A stretch of DNA of 64,000 bases from Acytostelium subglobosum LB1. Its lineage: Eukaryota; Evosea; Eumycetozoa; Acytosteliales; Acytosteliaceae. Position 1 is the stretch's first letter. Each line of letters opens with the position of its first letter. The position numbers and the translations under genes are program-made. The stretch lies in contig NW_012236508.1 of NCBI RefSeq assembly GCF_000787575.1, positions 360,443-424,442 on the forward strand, given 5' to 3'. Below are positions 1-12,888 of this stretch, piece by piece. Under the pieces are notes generated by a model, which was given only the letters and a program-made list of their open reading frames with translations, was not told where the DNA came from and searched no databases.

Positions 1-55
1 AACGCAGGTGATGCATCACAAATATAAGAGTATGAATACAAGGAGTAATAGTAGT

Positions 56-3000
56 TTATTGATTTAGTTTGATAGACTTGTATGATGGGTCCTCAGATAT
101 GGTTTGATCGTCGAGGGTCCTCTTCGTCCCCATATGCTTCGTTCCGTTTGGCCTTGTCAATAGTCGATCAAAAATGGCCCTTATCTTGAGGTTTCCATTT
201 GAGTTTGGAGCAGAGCAGAGTATTTTGTTCAAGTCCACCTTGACTCCAGCTCGTTGGTAAGGTGATGGTCCTCGTCGACCATCTGCTTGTTCACCTTCAA
301 ACAGATAACTTATTAGCTTGTGATGATTCTTCATTGATGCTTGTTTGATCGCATCAAGTGATGGAAAGTGTTTGTAGAGTTGCGCAGGTGTGATGCATCG
401 CTGGTGAACAGCCTGGATGATGTCCAGACGACCTGCAATGCAAGCCCAATCGACCAAACGTACCAGTACATCGGAGGACTTGGAGGATTGGTAATGTTGG
501 TCAACACTGAAGTATCCTTTATCAAGGCAATGATTGAGAACTGACTTGCTACAGTGCTCCAAGTTGATGAACTCGCTGGGATGCTCCTCCTTGGGGGCCA
601 ACCCAATAACATACTCCAATGATTGAATGTCGTCTCGTTTGATCGATGCATCAACAAGTTGTTTGAATAATGAGTTGTCCAGTTTCTCCATGATGAACTC
701 ATTGTTCTTGTTGTTGTTTTTGTCGAGGTCGGAGCAGTGATGTACAACCATCTTGATGGCAGCCAGTGACTTGTTTGATGCAATGATCAATAATCTGTTG
801 AGAACATATCTTGAGATTGACTTGGGACCCCTCTTAAGATAGCCAGAGACCTCGACGAATGCACTCTCCACTTCTTCGAAGTCTCGCTCGTGCGAGTCAG
901 TGTTATAACCATCCAAAAGAATGCAAAGGTCTTCGCCGTTGAACCCGACATTACTTTTAACATTGCCCAGCAACCATTTGATCGTGTCCATGTCGCCCAC
1001 CTCCAACGCCTTCACAAGGGCATATCTATAATCTATTGTGATTGGACTGTCATTCTTGAGGCGGTTGTTATAGCTCTTGATGTGCGCATCCTTCATCATG
1101 TTGATCACTGGCTTGATCCTGTGCTTGATAGCATCGCCCATCACAAAGGATAGCTTGTACTTGATGTAGACAGGCTTTGCGATCAAACGCTCAATCAGTT
1201 CGACTGACATGATGCTGTGATGTATGCTATTCACAATACTTGGGGTCACTCTTTCCTTCTTCTTGGTGGCCTCTGCTGATGTTGTTGCTGCTGCCAGAGC
1301 AGTGAGACAGAGGTTGGCAACGTCCATATGTCCAACGATCAATGACTCTTTGAGTATCGTGGCCAATAATGTACGTTCGTTTAATGATGTACAAACGATT
1401 GGGAGGATCGTCTTCTCCAAGAGTTCCAAACTACCATGTTTACCAAAGGCTTGGACAATATCGTTTGCTATCCAAACGGTGTATTGGCTCAACCATCCAG
1501 CCAATGAGGTCCGAACAAAGTGATTGATGACTGGTGCCACATTCAGTTGGATTGCCTTGATAAATAGTGTCGGGTGTATTGTGGCGTTGAGCAGATTGTG
1601 TTGAAGGAGCAGTTGGAGCATCTCCTGTGCCCATGGCTTGTCAAGCCATCCTCCGCCACCACATATCTTATTGATATCTTCTGTTGTATGCATGGCTTGG
1701 AGTTTGACTCCACATCGTATGAGTTTGCGAAAGAATGATGGATGTTGGATAGATGACAATGAGCCAAGTTTGTTGATGTCTAGATCGAGGGCGTTGCTTT
1801 GGAATAGGAACATCATGACCTGGTCAAACATCCTCTCCCAATCAGGATGTGAACATGTCGATACATTCGAGATAAATGATTGGTAGAATTGTTTGTTATC
1901 GATAGTTGGGAGTGACATTATTGGATTGGCGAGAAGCACATCAACCACTCTTGAGTCACACCTGGTCATTGCAGAACCCAGCAGTCTGAGGTTAAATCTG
2001 ATGGAACTGTTGAATTGTGATGGAGAGTATGCCTTGAGGAACCATTCTGTTGCGCCATACCTGATGTAATCATTCAAACAATGTCGATCAATCAACTGTG
2101 CACCCTTGATCACATGTCTGGCCTCAACACCAAGTGACTTGTGAACTACTCCAACTTGTTCCATGATGATCATTCCAAGCTTCCTGTTACCAAACACAAA
2201 GTGCACTGCTGTTTCCAACTGTCGCGAGTATGATGGTTCAATTTGCATCTTTGAGTCCACCACCTGTTGTTGTTGTTGTTGGCTAAAGTTGACGAGTTAG
2301 CGAGTGATCAATCAGTCTTTTATCCCAGTGCACAACAACATACTAAACATCATTGTCGGTGATTGATTTGATGTGATCACTGCACAGGTTGATCACTCTT
2401 GTCATTCCATGCTCATAACCAATGTTCTTGACTGCGTATATGGTTCTCAATCGATGTGTGATTGGCATGTTGGCAAATGTTGAGGAGTTGAAGTAGAACT
2501 CAAGTGAGTGAATGGAATTCGTCTCGGCCATCTTGATGAGTGTGTTCATGGAGGGACACGCCATTGGCATGATTCTGTCTTGACCAAAACGTTGAAAGAG
2601 TGATTGAACAACATGTTGTCTATCATATATAAATGATTGATTGATGATTCGTTTTATCAACTTGTCATCCAACTGATCGTCTTTGAACTGATTGATCACA
2701 TGTTGAAACACTTCCTTGCGTTCATTCAATGCGGCCCACATACATATGTTGGGGATTCGTCTAACACTCTCAATGTGATCCAGTAAGGATGTGACGTCGT
2801 CCAATGATTCTGATGATATATACACCTGTGCATATTGCTTGATATCATACTTCAGTTCGCTCTGCTCCTCATCCTCCTCATCCTCCTCATCAAGTTTGTC
2901 GATATCCTGGATCTGTTGGCGCAACTCGATGAATAGCAGCGCCAATGTTTCGCGACATTTCTTCTTCAAAGCCTTCACAAGATGTAAGAGTTTGTAGCTG

Positions 3001-4349
3001 GTGCCGTAGTGAGTGTGGACTTGTTTCATGATCTCGGCTGAGAAGCCCGCGGCGTACTTCATCAATGTTTCCTCAACTTCGTAGTTGTGGTCTTTTGTCG
3101 GATGGGTGGCGATGTACTGGGCGACCATGTTCGCTGTGATGTTGCTGCCTAACTCTCCCGCCGCCATGCTCATGTTGAGAACTGCGATACCATGAGGCAA
3201 TCTGATCTTTGAGTGTGGACTGAGGACATACTCTGCCATGGGCTTTGACATGCGTTGGAACATCTTGATGCTCAATTTAATTGGAGGAAGATCGATTGGG
3301 TGAGACTGGACCAATTCCAAGTCATTATTGCGGATCACTGACAAGGGTGTGATGCAGAATGGTCCGGCCAAATCCAGATGTTGATGTTGTTGTTGTTGTC
3401 GTAAATACTCAACGATTGATTGATGACCATGATCATTCGCAATTGTGATAATGTCTGTGATTGAGTTCTTCTCGATGAAATTGGCTACAAAGGGCCACTT
3501 GTTGAGCAATTGGAACATCAACATGTTGCCGGCTTTGGCACATCGTCCAAGACACTTGCCGATGAGTATGTTGAGCGCAACATCTGGTTGCGATGGTTCG
3601 GGCCATGGCATGTTGTCAAGGATGTATTGCACACTGTCCATCATGTTGCACTTGATCGAGTGCATGAGTGCTCTGTGCCATAGTTCTGTGAGACCAAACA
3701 GAGAGTTGAACTCCTCATGCAACACTTTAAGTACGACGACACCGACGCCACGTCTCTTGAACTTGACCACGGGTGAGCAGTTGATTGCTTTATCATCAAG
3801 TTTAAAGTGTTGGAGGAACAGACGCATTATATGTTCGTTGCCAGTGTCCACAGCCAGTGGGAGGCAGGACACGGCGGTGCTGGGCAACATGCGATCGAAT
3901 GTGTTGTCAAAGAAGTGTTGGAGCATCTCGATGTGGCAGTTCCATTTGAGGTATGATGTGAGTGCAGTAATATCCATGACCATGGTCATTCTCGGATGTT
4001 TGCGCAGATGTCTGAACAGTGTTATGTTGTTGAAGGTTATAGTGTTTGACCAAAGGTTCTCATTTTGTGGGTAGTCTTCTGCGACGCTGTCGAATGCCTC
4101 GATGAACATCTGAGTGGCATTGTATGTCAACATCTCATTGAGATCACCGTTGGCATGTAGTTGAGCACCCTTTATCGTTGACATTATCCTCGTTCGATTG
4201 ATGTCATCTGCATCATAGTGATCATCAGTGATGCGTGGCAATGGCAGACTACACCATCGTCGATGCATCTCACTGACATGCTTAAAGAAAAGTCTACACA
4301 ACAATTTATTGTGGAACACTTCATGTATACTACTCTTATTGTTATTCAT
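56..4349 (-). CDS. R1: two-unit ankyrin-like repeat protein (unit A + unit B), intact
   Basis: Two exons, 4349-2344 and 2282-56, joined by a 61-bp intron (2343-2283, GTATGT...TTTAG) that restores one frame: ...ITDNDV-Y-QQQQQQVVDSK..., 1410 aa. Exon 1 is unit A: head SIHEVFHNKLLCRLFFKHVS, then IKGAQLHANGDLNEML, helical repeats such as LPLAVDTGNEHIMRLFLQH, an acidic DEEDEEDEE stretch, and end motif GMTRVINLCSDHI. Exon 2 is unit B: head GMIIMEQVGVVHKSLGVEAR, IKGAQLIDRHCLNDYI, YGATEWFLKAYSPS, repeats, HQRCITPAQLYKHFPS, and a tail with GTKRT and YKSIKLNQ. The second open frame has no credible ATG of its own near its start, which supports splicing over two genes. No catalytic motif or membrane segment is visible. 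The degenerate ANK-type repeats suggest protein binding (inference). It diverges from R2, and its 3' end lies about 55 bp from the window edge. Confidence 0.8.
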
Positions 4350-4350
4350 T

Positions 4351-4376
4351 ATGTATGAGTGTGTATCTGTACCTGT
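4351..4376 (-). promoter_or_regulatory. conserved 26-bp block just upstream of the R1 start
   Basis: The minus strand carries ACAGGTACAGATACACACTC followed by ATACAT, ending 2 bp before the R1 ATG. The same 26 bases occur upstream of R3 (8588-8613), and a looser version (AGATACACATACATATATAC) precedes R4. Identity outside the coding frame suggests a shared promoter or 5' UTR, or simply a recent duplication. Confidence 0.45.
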
Positions 4377-4555
4377 ATATGATTGAAGTAAAAAAGAACC
4401 GGATTAGCCATCAATGTTTGTTAAGGTTCCTAAATGGAACTTCAATTCTTAGAAAATATCTTCAATTTATGGGTTTCAAAGATATTTGAGAATTTCTCAA
4501 CTTTGACTAGTTCATACTTCCAAGTTTAATAACAATAGGGCATTCAAACATTATG
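4377..4555. other. AT-rich spacer between the R1 start and the R2 remnant
   Basis: No open frame of note. This unrelated sequence stands where the promoter and first hundred or so codons of R2 should be, so it marks the 5' truncation point of R2. The minus strand at 4475-4467 reads AACCCATAA, a match to the dictyostelid small-RNA upstream element, but no plausible RNA body follows it. Confidence 0.4.
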
Positions 4556-7500
4556 TCAACAACATTATTCAAGTGCTTGGAGCATGTGTCTTAATGACAA
4601 GGAGATGCCCACATACATACTCAAGCATGGCGACATTGATGTACTCCAACACTACCTCACAGTAACAGCCAACCGCATGTTGCCAAGAGACTTGTTGCTA
4701 CAACTTCACCTCGCGGTGGACAGTGGCAACGAACAGTTTGTACGTCTGCTCCTCCAACACATTCATATCGACCTCAATTGGGCCTGGTTCAACGCCAACA
4801 ATTTCAACATTAAGTTCAAACAACTTGGAGTCCGCGTTGGTATGCTCAGGTTGCTACACGAGGAGTTCAACTGTTTGTTTGGTCTCAGAAGTCTGTGGGA
4901 GGTGGCACTCACACACTCGGTCCGGTGTAACATGGTTGACAGTGTGCAATACATCTTGGACAACTTGACTTTAAATTCTGAGTTGTATAACATGCTCCCA
5001 AAGTGTCTACGTCGATGCGCCAAAGCCGGCAACATCAACATGTTCCAACTGATCTGTAGTACGCCAACTTGCAAACAATTCCTCATGGACAATTTATTTG
5101 ACGCGACGATTGATGTTGCAGTCGATCACACCCAAGAGCAGTTCGTCAACATGTGTATCAACTTCATTATGGCAAAAGAACAATCTCAAGTCGGGCCGAG
5201 GAGGTTCTCAATGCCAGTCTGGTGTTCCCACCTGCCCACAGTCAACATCAACATTCAATGGACTTGTTGCATCGGGCAACACTCCGCATCACACCAATGG
5301 CCGCCATTCGCAACGATGACATTGTGAGTGTCCAATCATTCCTCAATATCAACGACCCACTCATGAAGATTGTGTTGGATAAGAAGCTTTGCCTTAAGCT
5401 ATCCGAGTCAATGGTAGCATTGCTCTTTGGTCCACACACTTCATCTTTCAACCCTCTTAGCCCAGTCTACGGCCTTTCGTATGTCAGTTTTATCGAGTGC
5501 ATTGGCCAGCCTGGCAGCAACATCACCGCGAACATAGTATCCCGGTTTATTGAAAATTGTCGGCAAGAGCTCCCTCGTTTGGATCGAGGTATCATGGAGT
5601 CTGCAGCAAGACACTCGGCTGCGGTGATGATGCAACTCAACATTCGGGCCCGAAATGCTAGCTATTCCTATGGATGTCTGTTCAACGCTTTGGATATGAG
5701 ATGTCGCGAGACAATGACTTTGCTCTTTCAAAATCTCAATACAAACAACCCTGATGAGGATGGGATCAATCAACTCAGGGAGGCAGCATACTCATACATT
5801 GGCGCTGCTGAAACATCATTGGAGGATGTCATTCACATGCTGGAGCATATGAAGTTTGTTTGAGAAGATATCAACATTTGTCAGTGGGCCGTCTGCAATG
5901 GTCGCATGGAGGTGCTTGAATACATGATCAACTTGTTCAAAATAGATCAGTTTGACGACTCTGCTTTGAAGGTCATATTGGACAAGGCACTCGTATATGA
6001 CCGAATTGACTTGGTACAATGGCTACAACAACGCTTTGGACGAGACAGGACACTGTCGTTGTCACCAACACTCGAGACACTTCTTGAGATTGCCAAGAAG
6101 AATTCCCTTCGCTCACTCGAGTTCCACTTCAACTCAACCAAATTCACAAACATGACCAACACACACAAGTTGCGAACTATCCACTCAATCATCAACAAAT
6201 GTTATAAAAGTGGATTGACACGAGTGATCAAGTTGTGCGCTGATCTCATCGCTACCATCTCACATCAATCAGAGTAAGTTCCAATCTCATGGATCTATTC
6301 CATTCAATCAAACATCACTCATACAACACTCACTCACTCCAAATACAGTCTTGCACCCCAGATTGACACCAATCAATCAATGATTGGTTTGGATGACTAC
6401 GTTCCAAAATGTTTACATCAGTATGAGAAAGCATTCCATTCTGTGTTTGGTAACAGGCTTGGAATGCTGATCATGGAACAAGTTGGAGTGGTTCACAAGT
6501 CACTTGGTGTTGAGGCCAAGCATGTGATAAAAGGTGCAGAGTTGATTGATCGACATTGTTTGAATGATTACATCAAATATGGCGCAACTGAATGGTTCCT
6601 CAAGGCATACTCTCCATCATCATTGGCAACAAACTCATCAAACTATAACACAGTATTAATGGAGATGGCTGTGATCAAATCTGACAAACGGGCGCTCGAT
6701 GCACTCCTGGCCAATCCTTTTATGACTTTGCCGGCCAAGATGGAATCACTCTCTGATCAGTTCATCAATACTGTGTCAACATGTTCACATCCAGAATGGG
6801 AGAGGTTGTTTGATCAATACATCTTGATTATGCTCCAAGGTACCAAGCCAGAACTGGACGTCTGGCAATTTGATGAAATCCAACATCCGTCATTCCTTCA
6901 CAAACTCATTCAATGTGGTAAAACCACACCCAGTAATCTCGAACCAATTAGTCAAGTCAGAGATAGCATGGAGAGCTGGCTGTCCAAACCATGGGCAATG
7001 GAGATGATCCAACTGCTTGATCAACTCACACTACTTCATCCCGACATACACCTTAATATTCTGGTCACTGCGATTGACGATGATATCACATCGTTGTTCC
7101 ACCACTATCTCCCCCACATTTCTACAATGTACAACTCGAGAGCCAACGTATTATTACTTATTGATCGCTGTTGCATGCATGGTCGATTGGAATACCTTCA
7201 GAAGATACTACAACTTGTTTCAGCCTGATCAAGACAACCAATAGGCCATTCTCTCCAAGGTCAATCAATTTGGCACTAACCTACGGTCATCTAAATGTAG
7301 TCAACTGCATCCTCGATTCACTGTCCGCTAGCACCAGCACCAGCACCAGCACCGCCATAATCAAGTACGAAGTGAATATCATCCATCACAGTATCTTGAC
7401 AATCGACTTGATTGAGCGATTGATGGTACATCCCAACTTAAATTGCAAGTTTGGCAAAGTGATGGGCATTGCGATCAAACATGGAATCAAACCAGTGATC

Positions 7501-8490
7501 AATAAGATGATGGAGCTAGCTACACAGGAAAGAACCAATCACAACAGATTATCAATATGCGCTTGAATGGGCATTTGAAGTGTGCGACTTGGACACAATT
7601 AGATGGATGGTGAATCATGATTCAGGTATAACTCCGCCCATCAAACTCTCTATTGACATATTTGGAAAGTTGTTGTCCAACTACAATAGCGACTACCAAC
7701 TCAAACATGATATCTTCAATGAGTTTGCCAAAGTTCCCGAGGCAACACCGCAAACAATTGCCAAAGTAATGAGAATTGCAGCCTCAAAGTCATTGTCAGA
7801 CATCAAGATTGTCTATGATCACTTCCACACTTATATTCGTCCGATCAAGGCTAATATAATCAAGTGTATGATTGAGGCCAGTACCGAGCGAGATGATATC
7901 GAGTCTTTGGATTATCTGTTCGACCTAGCTGGTACCAAACCAAATCCTCACCACCAGACATTGAATCCACGCGACCTCATCCCCAACCTTAGGTCCTGCA
8001 GCGCTTCAATCCTTTCACATTTCATTGACAAAGGATATATCAATGTCGACACCAATACCCGTGAACTCATTGACTTGGTGGATTGGGCTTGTGAGCAAAT
8101 ACGCTTGGACATTATCAAGGTTGTCCACCAGCGATGTCTCACTCAAACACAGATCAGAAGATATCTTCCCAAGGTAGGCTCAATCAACAAAGCAGCCGAA
8201 TGTAACCATTACAAGTCACTCAGTTATCTGTTTGAGGGCAACGAGCTGGGGTGACATTGAACATGGTCAACTTGATCAAGGAAGTCCGCCATCATTCCAT
8301 TCTCGTTGGCAATCTCAAGATAATTGATATGTGTGATCGACTGATAGCTCAACATAGCAATGTTGTCAAACCTCTTTCACGTTGGGCTGGACATCATGGC
8401 GTGAAGAGGATTGAGCGTGATGAAGATACATTGGAGAGTCAGTCAGAGCATGGCTCACAATCAAACAAGCATACAAGAATAGACCCATAA
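4556..8490 (+). pseudogene. R2: decayed copy of the two-unit repeat gene
   Basis: Homology to unit A begins at about 4556 (TTLFKCLEHVS), so roughly the first 110 residues and the start codon are missing. It continues through LAVDSGNEQFVRLLLQH, LHEEFNCLFGLRSLW, RITPMAAIRNDD and RVIKLCADLIATI. The seam intron survives (6274-6348, GTAAGT...ATACAG) and joins in frame to LAPQIDTNQS, leading into unit B (GMLIMEQVGVVHKSLGVEAK). The frame shifts near 4590, 5170, 7222, 7545 and 8245. There is an in-frame TGA at 5861-5863 where paralogs suggest arginine. The unit B tail GVKR is still present. With a lost start and several independent lesions this is a true pseudogene rather than a sequencing artefact. 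It follows R1 head to head and precedes R3 by 136 bp. Confidence 0.85.
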
Positions 8491-8587
8491 ATAAAGAATC
8501 AAACCTTTGATCAAGAGAATTCGAGTGATTGAGTGTCTTGGTTGTTCGTTTTCATTCAAACAATCAATTGTTCATATTCATACAGAT

Positions 8588-8613
8588 ACAGGTACAGATA
8601 CACACTCATACAT
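8588..8613 (+). promoter_or_regulatory. conserved 26-bp block upstream of the R3 start
   Basis: Identical to the block upstream of R1 (4351-4376, minus). Here it ends 13 bp before the R3 ATG, with CATTTACATAATAACA between. See the R1 entry for interpretation. Confidence 0.45.
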
Positions 8614-8626
8614 TTACATAATAACA

Positions 8627-11600
8627 ATGAATAACAATAAGAGTAGTATACATGAAGTGTTCCATAATGTAGTGTTGTGTAGACTGATCTTTAATCATGT
8701 CAGTGAGATGCACAGACGATGGTGTAGTCTGCCATTGCCACGCATCACTGATGATCACTATGATCATGATGACATCAATCATACGAGGATAAAGTCAACA
8801 ATCAAAGGTTCAAAGCTGCATGCCAATGGTGATCTCAATCAGATGTTGAGATTCAATGCCACTCAGATGTTCATCAAGACATTTGACAGCGTCGCCCAAC
8901 ACTACCCTTTTGACTACGCACTGTTGTCTGAAGCGGTAATCCATAACAACACTACAGTGTTCAGACATCTTTGCAAGCATCCTAGTATGAACTTGATGTT
9001 AGATTCTCTTCCATCATATCTTCAAAGCAAGTTTTGCACATTAGAGATGCTCCAGTACTACTTTAACATCACAGGTCCGAGGAAGTTGCCCAAGGATAAC
9101 ATGGCCCTGCTCCCCATTGCCGTCGACACTGGTAACGAACATGTTGTTCGTCTGCTGCTCCATCATCTCAACATTGTAGACCATAGTCTTGAGGACTTCA
9201 AGAAGTTCAAAAGACCTGGCGTCAGTGTTGGCATTCTCAGAGTTCTGCACGAGGAGTTCAACTGTCTGTTTAGGTTCAAGATTCTCTGGCAAAAGGCACT
9301 CACCCATTCGGTCAAGTGCAACATGATTGACAGTGTACAATACATCATCGACAACATGCCGTGGCCCGAACCATATCCAAGTGCATATGATCAACTTATG
9401 TATACGTGTCTCGATCGTTGTGCGAAAGCATGCAACATCGACATGTTACAACTGCTATACAAGTCACACAGTATCGGCCAATTCATCAAGGACTCTAAAC
9501 TACGACTCATTACACATGCGATTGACTATGGCCATCAATCATTCGTCGATCATCTTACCCAAATTGTAGGCTTGGGCACCAAGTCTATATTCTACATCAC
9601 ACCAATGTCTGCTATCCGCAATGATGACATTGTTGGAGCCGAGTCGCTACAGGGCATGCAGAAATATGATGTCTCAGTGAGTGAGAGGTTGTTCCGACGC
9701 ATGTCGAGGGCGATGGCAGAGTACTTGGTCAGTCCGCAAAGCAAGATAAGATTGGACAGCAACAGTCTGATCAACATGAGCGAGGCCGTGGGCAAGCCCG
9801 GCAGCCACATCACCGCTGACTTGGTTATCCAATTCATAGCCAATCATACTTCACCAAACGACACATTCATGGAGGAAGTGATGCTGTCCGCAGCTGGGTA
9901 CTCGGCCGAAGTACTAAGACATATTGTTCTTCGTTTCCCCTTCTATTTCGAAAACGAACATTTGATCAAGGCGTTGGATCATGGGTGTCAAGAGACTATT
10001 GTATATATCATTCAGACTATGAAGTTGAATCCGAATGCAGATGATAAATACAAGCTCGAGAAGAGTGCGCTTAGATATTTGTCCGCTGGATCATTGGAGA
10101 TAATCACAATCATGCTGGATCGCATTAAGTTTGTCAGAACGAACACACACATCTTTTTGTATGCCATGATGAATGAAGATCCGAAAGTGTTTGAACATGT
10201 CATCAACCTGTGCACTCTGGATCAATTAGACAACTCGATATTGGAACTTATCATCAATCAATCCTTCCAATGTAATAAGCCAAACAATTTGAAACTGCTC
10301 CAGGATAGGTTTGGACATGAACACATCCAGCCCATAATCCCATCACTCAAGCTACTTCACCATATGGCCGAACTCAATGCCTATCATTCATTGGAGCATC
10401 ACTTCAACACATCATCGACATTCACCAACATGCCAATCACTCATCGATTGCGAATCATCTACTCAACCATGAATGCTGGTTATAAACATGGTATGACTCG
10501 AGTGATCAAGTTGTGCGCTGATCTTATCAAGTCAATCAATCATTCATTCAATCAGTAAGTTGGCACAGCATCAATAGCTGAATCACACTCACTCACTCAC
10601 TCACTCACTGACTTTCTATCATCATATTACCAGACTGAAACAAGTTGACAATGTATGCACTGTAACATGTTCACGACAGGTGGAAACAGCAGTGCACTTT
10701 GTGTTGGGTGACATGAAGCTTGGTATGCTCATCATGGAGCAGGTTGGAGTGGTTCACAAGTCACTTGGTGTTGAGGCAAAGCATGTGATCAAGGGTGCAC
10801 AGTTAATGGATCGACATTGTTTGAATGATTACATCAAGTATGGCGCAACTGAATGGTTCCTCAAGGCATACTCCCCATCGTTGTTCTCCAACACATACCT
10901 CTGCAATACAACATTGTTGGAGACAGCCTTGGAGAGATGTGAACCAAGAGTGGTAAATGTACTGTTGGCCAATCCCATCATGACAGTCCGAGACATCCCA
11001 AAACTCAATATGCGCTTCATCTCAAAAGTTTCGTCATGCTCACATCCTGACTGGGAGATGATGTTTGATCAATACATTTTGATCACATGTCAAGGTGACA
11101 CACTGGAGTTTGAAGATGATGCTGGCGTGTTGTCTTGCGTCCAACATCCATCATTCCTTCGCAAGCTCATCGAATGTGATGTCAAGCTGAAAACCATTGG
11201 AAAGTCATCATATGAGTTGGACAATATCGCTCAAGGTTGGCTGACCAAGCCATGGGCTATGGATATGTTCCTTCTTCTTATTCAACATAGTCTCATTTCA
11301 CCTGACCTACATTATAATTTATATATTATGGCAATCGATCACGGAGTCACATCGATCTTCAACTATTATTCAGAGAAAGCACTAGTTGGCTTGTTGAACA
11401 AAAGTATTGGCTCAAAGGCTGCAATGGATATCATGGAGCACTGTTGTATACATGGAAGACTGGAATACCTGGTGTCTGTCCTCCCAATGATCAACGAGAG
11501 GTTTCCAATCAATCACACTTCATCATTCTCAGTGGTTAGTTCAGCATTGGTTGGTGGGCATATGGATATTGTCAACTTCATCCTGGACAATCTATCATCC

Positions 11601-12776
11601 TCTTCTTCATCGACAAAGGATGGAATGCATTTGGTGAACAAGATCCACTATAATATCATGTCAGTTGAGTTGATTGATCGACTGATGGCACATCCTCACA
11701 TTACATGCAAGTTGGCCAATGTGATGGGCGCGGCTGTTAGGTTTGGAAACAAGCCAGTGATCAGAAAGATGATGGACCTGCACAGCAACAAGATAGTTTG
11801 CACTGATTACAGATATGCACTTGATATGGCAATGAGAGTGTGTGACATAGATTCAATCAAATGGATATTGGAAGTTCAAGGAAGTTATGTTCAAACTTCA
11901 GATCTGTTCAAATCACTTGAAGGACCAAATGATAGCCTTAGACTAGAACACTACAAGCTCTCTGAGGAGGTGTTCCTCGAGATTACCAACAACATTCAAA
12001 AGGGTAAGACTTACATGCCCTCATTGATATTGTCCAAACTATTGGGTATTGCATCAAAAAAGTCACTGGCCGCCATCAAGATGGTCATGGATTACTATTC
12101 AAGAATCGGAATCGATGAGATCAACAAACTTGGCATATCAAACTTCAGTTCATACATTAGTAATAGCATCCACCGTGATGATATCGAGTCAGTGGAGTAT
12201 CTGATCAAACTTGCCAAAGTGGAGACCAATGATCAATACTACCAACTAATAGAATTTGGACCTCTCAGCAACGCATCAATACTTTCACATTGTTATGACA
12301 GAGGATACATTAGTGTTGATGACAAATCTGAAGCACTGCTACAAATGGTGGATAACGCCTGTTGTCAAGGATACTTGGACATCATCAAAGTAGTTCATCA
12401 GCGATGCATCACTCCCGCTCAACTCCTCAGACACCTCCCATCATACCTGGCCATCATCAAAGCATCACTCAGCAACCATCACATGATGTTAAGCTATTTG
12501 TTTGAAGGTGATCAAGTGGATGGTGTATCATCATTCGAACGAGCACAGGTCAAGTTCAACATGATCAGATTGCTACACACAGTTCGTCATCACGCTTATG
12601 GACCTGGCAACCTAAAGATCATAGCAATGTGTGATCGATTGTTATCAAGAGCACTGTCATTGCCTCGCTCTCCGTCACCAATTGAACAATATGTAGGAGT
12701 GAAGAGGACTCTTGAGACTGATGAGCCAGCCATATCCCCGCCACATAAGTCCTCCAAGCATTCCCATAAATTATGA
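8627..12776 (+). CDS. R3: two-unit ankyrin-like repeat protein, intact reference copy
   Basis: Exons 8627-10554 and 10634-12776, intron 10555-10633 (GTAAGT...TTACCAG, 79 bp), giving 1356 aa with no lesion. The start is the ATG of MNNNKSSIHEVFHN, shared by R1, R4 and R7; the frame stays open 120 bp further upstream but that part is not conserved. Unit A (residues 1-642): LHEEFNCLF, QYIIDNMPWPEP, ITPMSAIRNDD at about 325, MSRAMAEYLVSP at about 360, GMTRVIKLCADLI at about 625. Unit B (643-1356): GMLIMEQVGVVHKSLGVEAK, YGATEWFLKAYSPS, HQRCITPAQLLRHLPS at about 1230, NLKIIAMCDRLLS at about 1300, and tail GVKRTLETDE plus a basic end. All-helical ANK-like repeats; no enzyme motif, signal peptide or membrane helix seen. 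Function unknown, probably a scaffold or binding protein (inference). R4 follows in tandem after 112 bp. Confidence 0.85.
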
Positions 12777-12888
12777 ATAAATGAGGGAAACACTCAAAAG
12801 TCGTTGTGACTTGTGCACACTTTCATTCATTCATTCATTCTATTCATACAAATACATATACATATACAGATACACATACATATATACA

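Noticed and set aside
3445-4074. 209-codon plus-strand frame opposite R1
   Set aside because: Shadow of unit A codons; similar shadows occur opposite R3 and R5 at the same place.
4467-4475. Match to a small-RNA upstream element (AACCCATAA on minus)
   Set aside because: Nine bases recur by chance, and no structured RNA of suitable length precedes the T-run toward R1.
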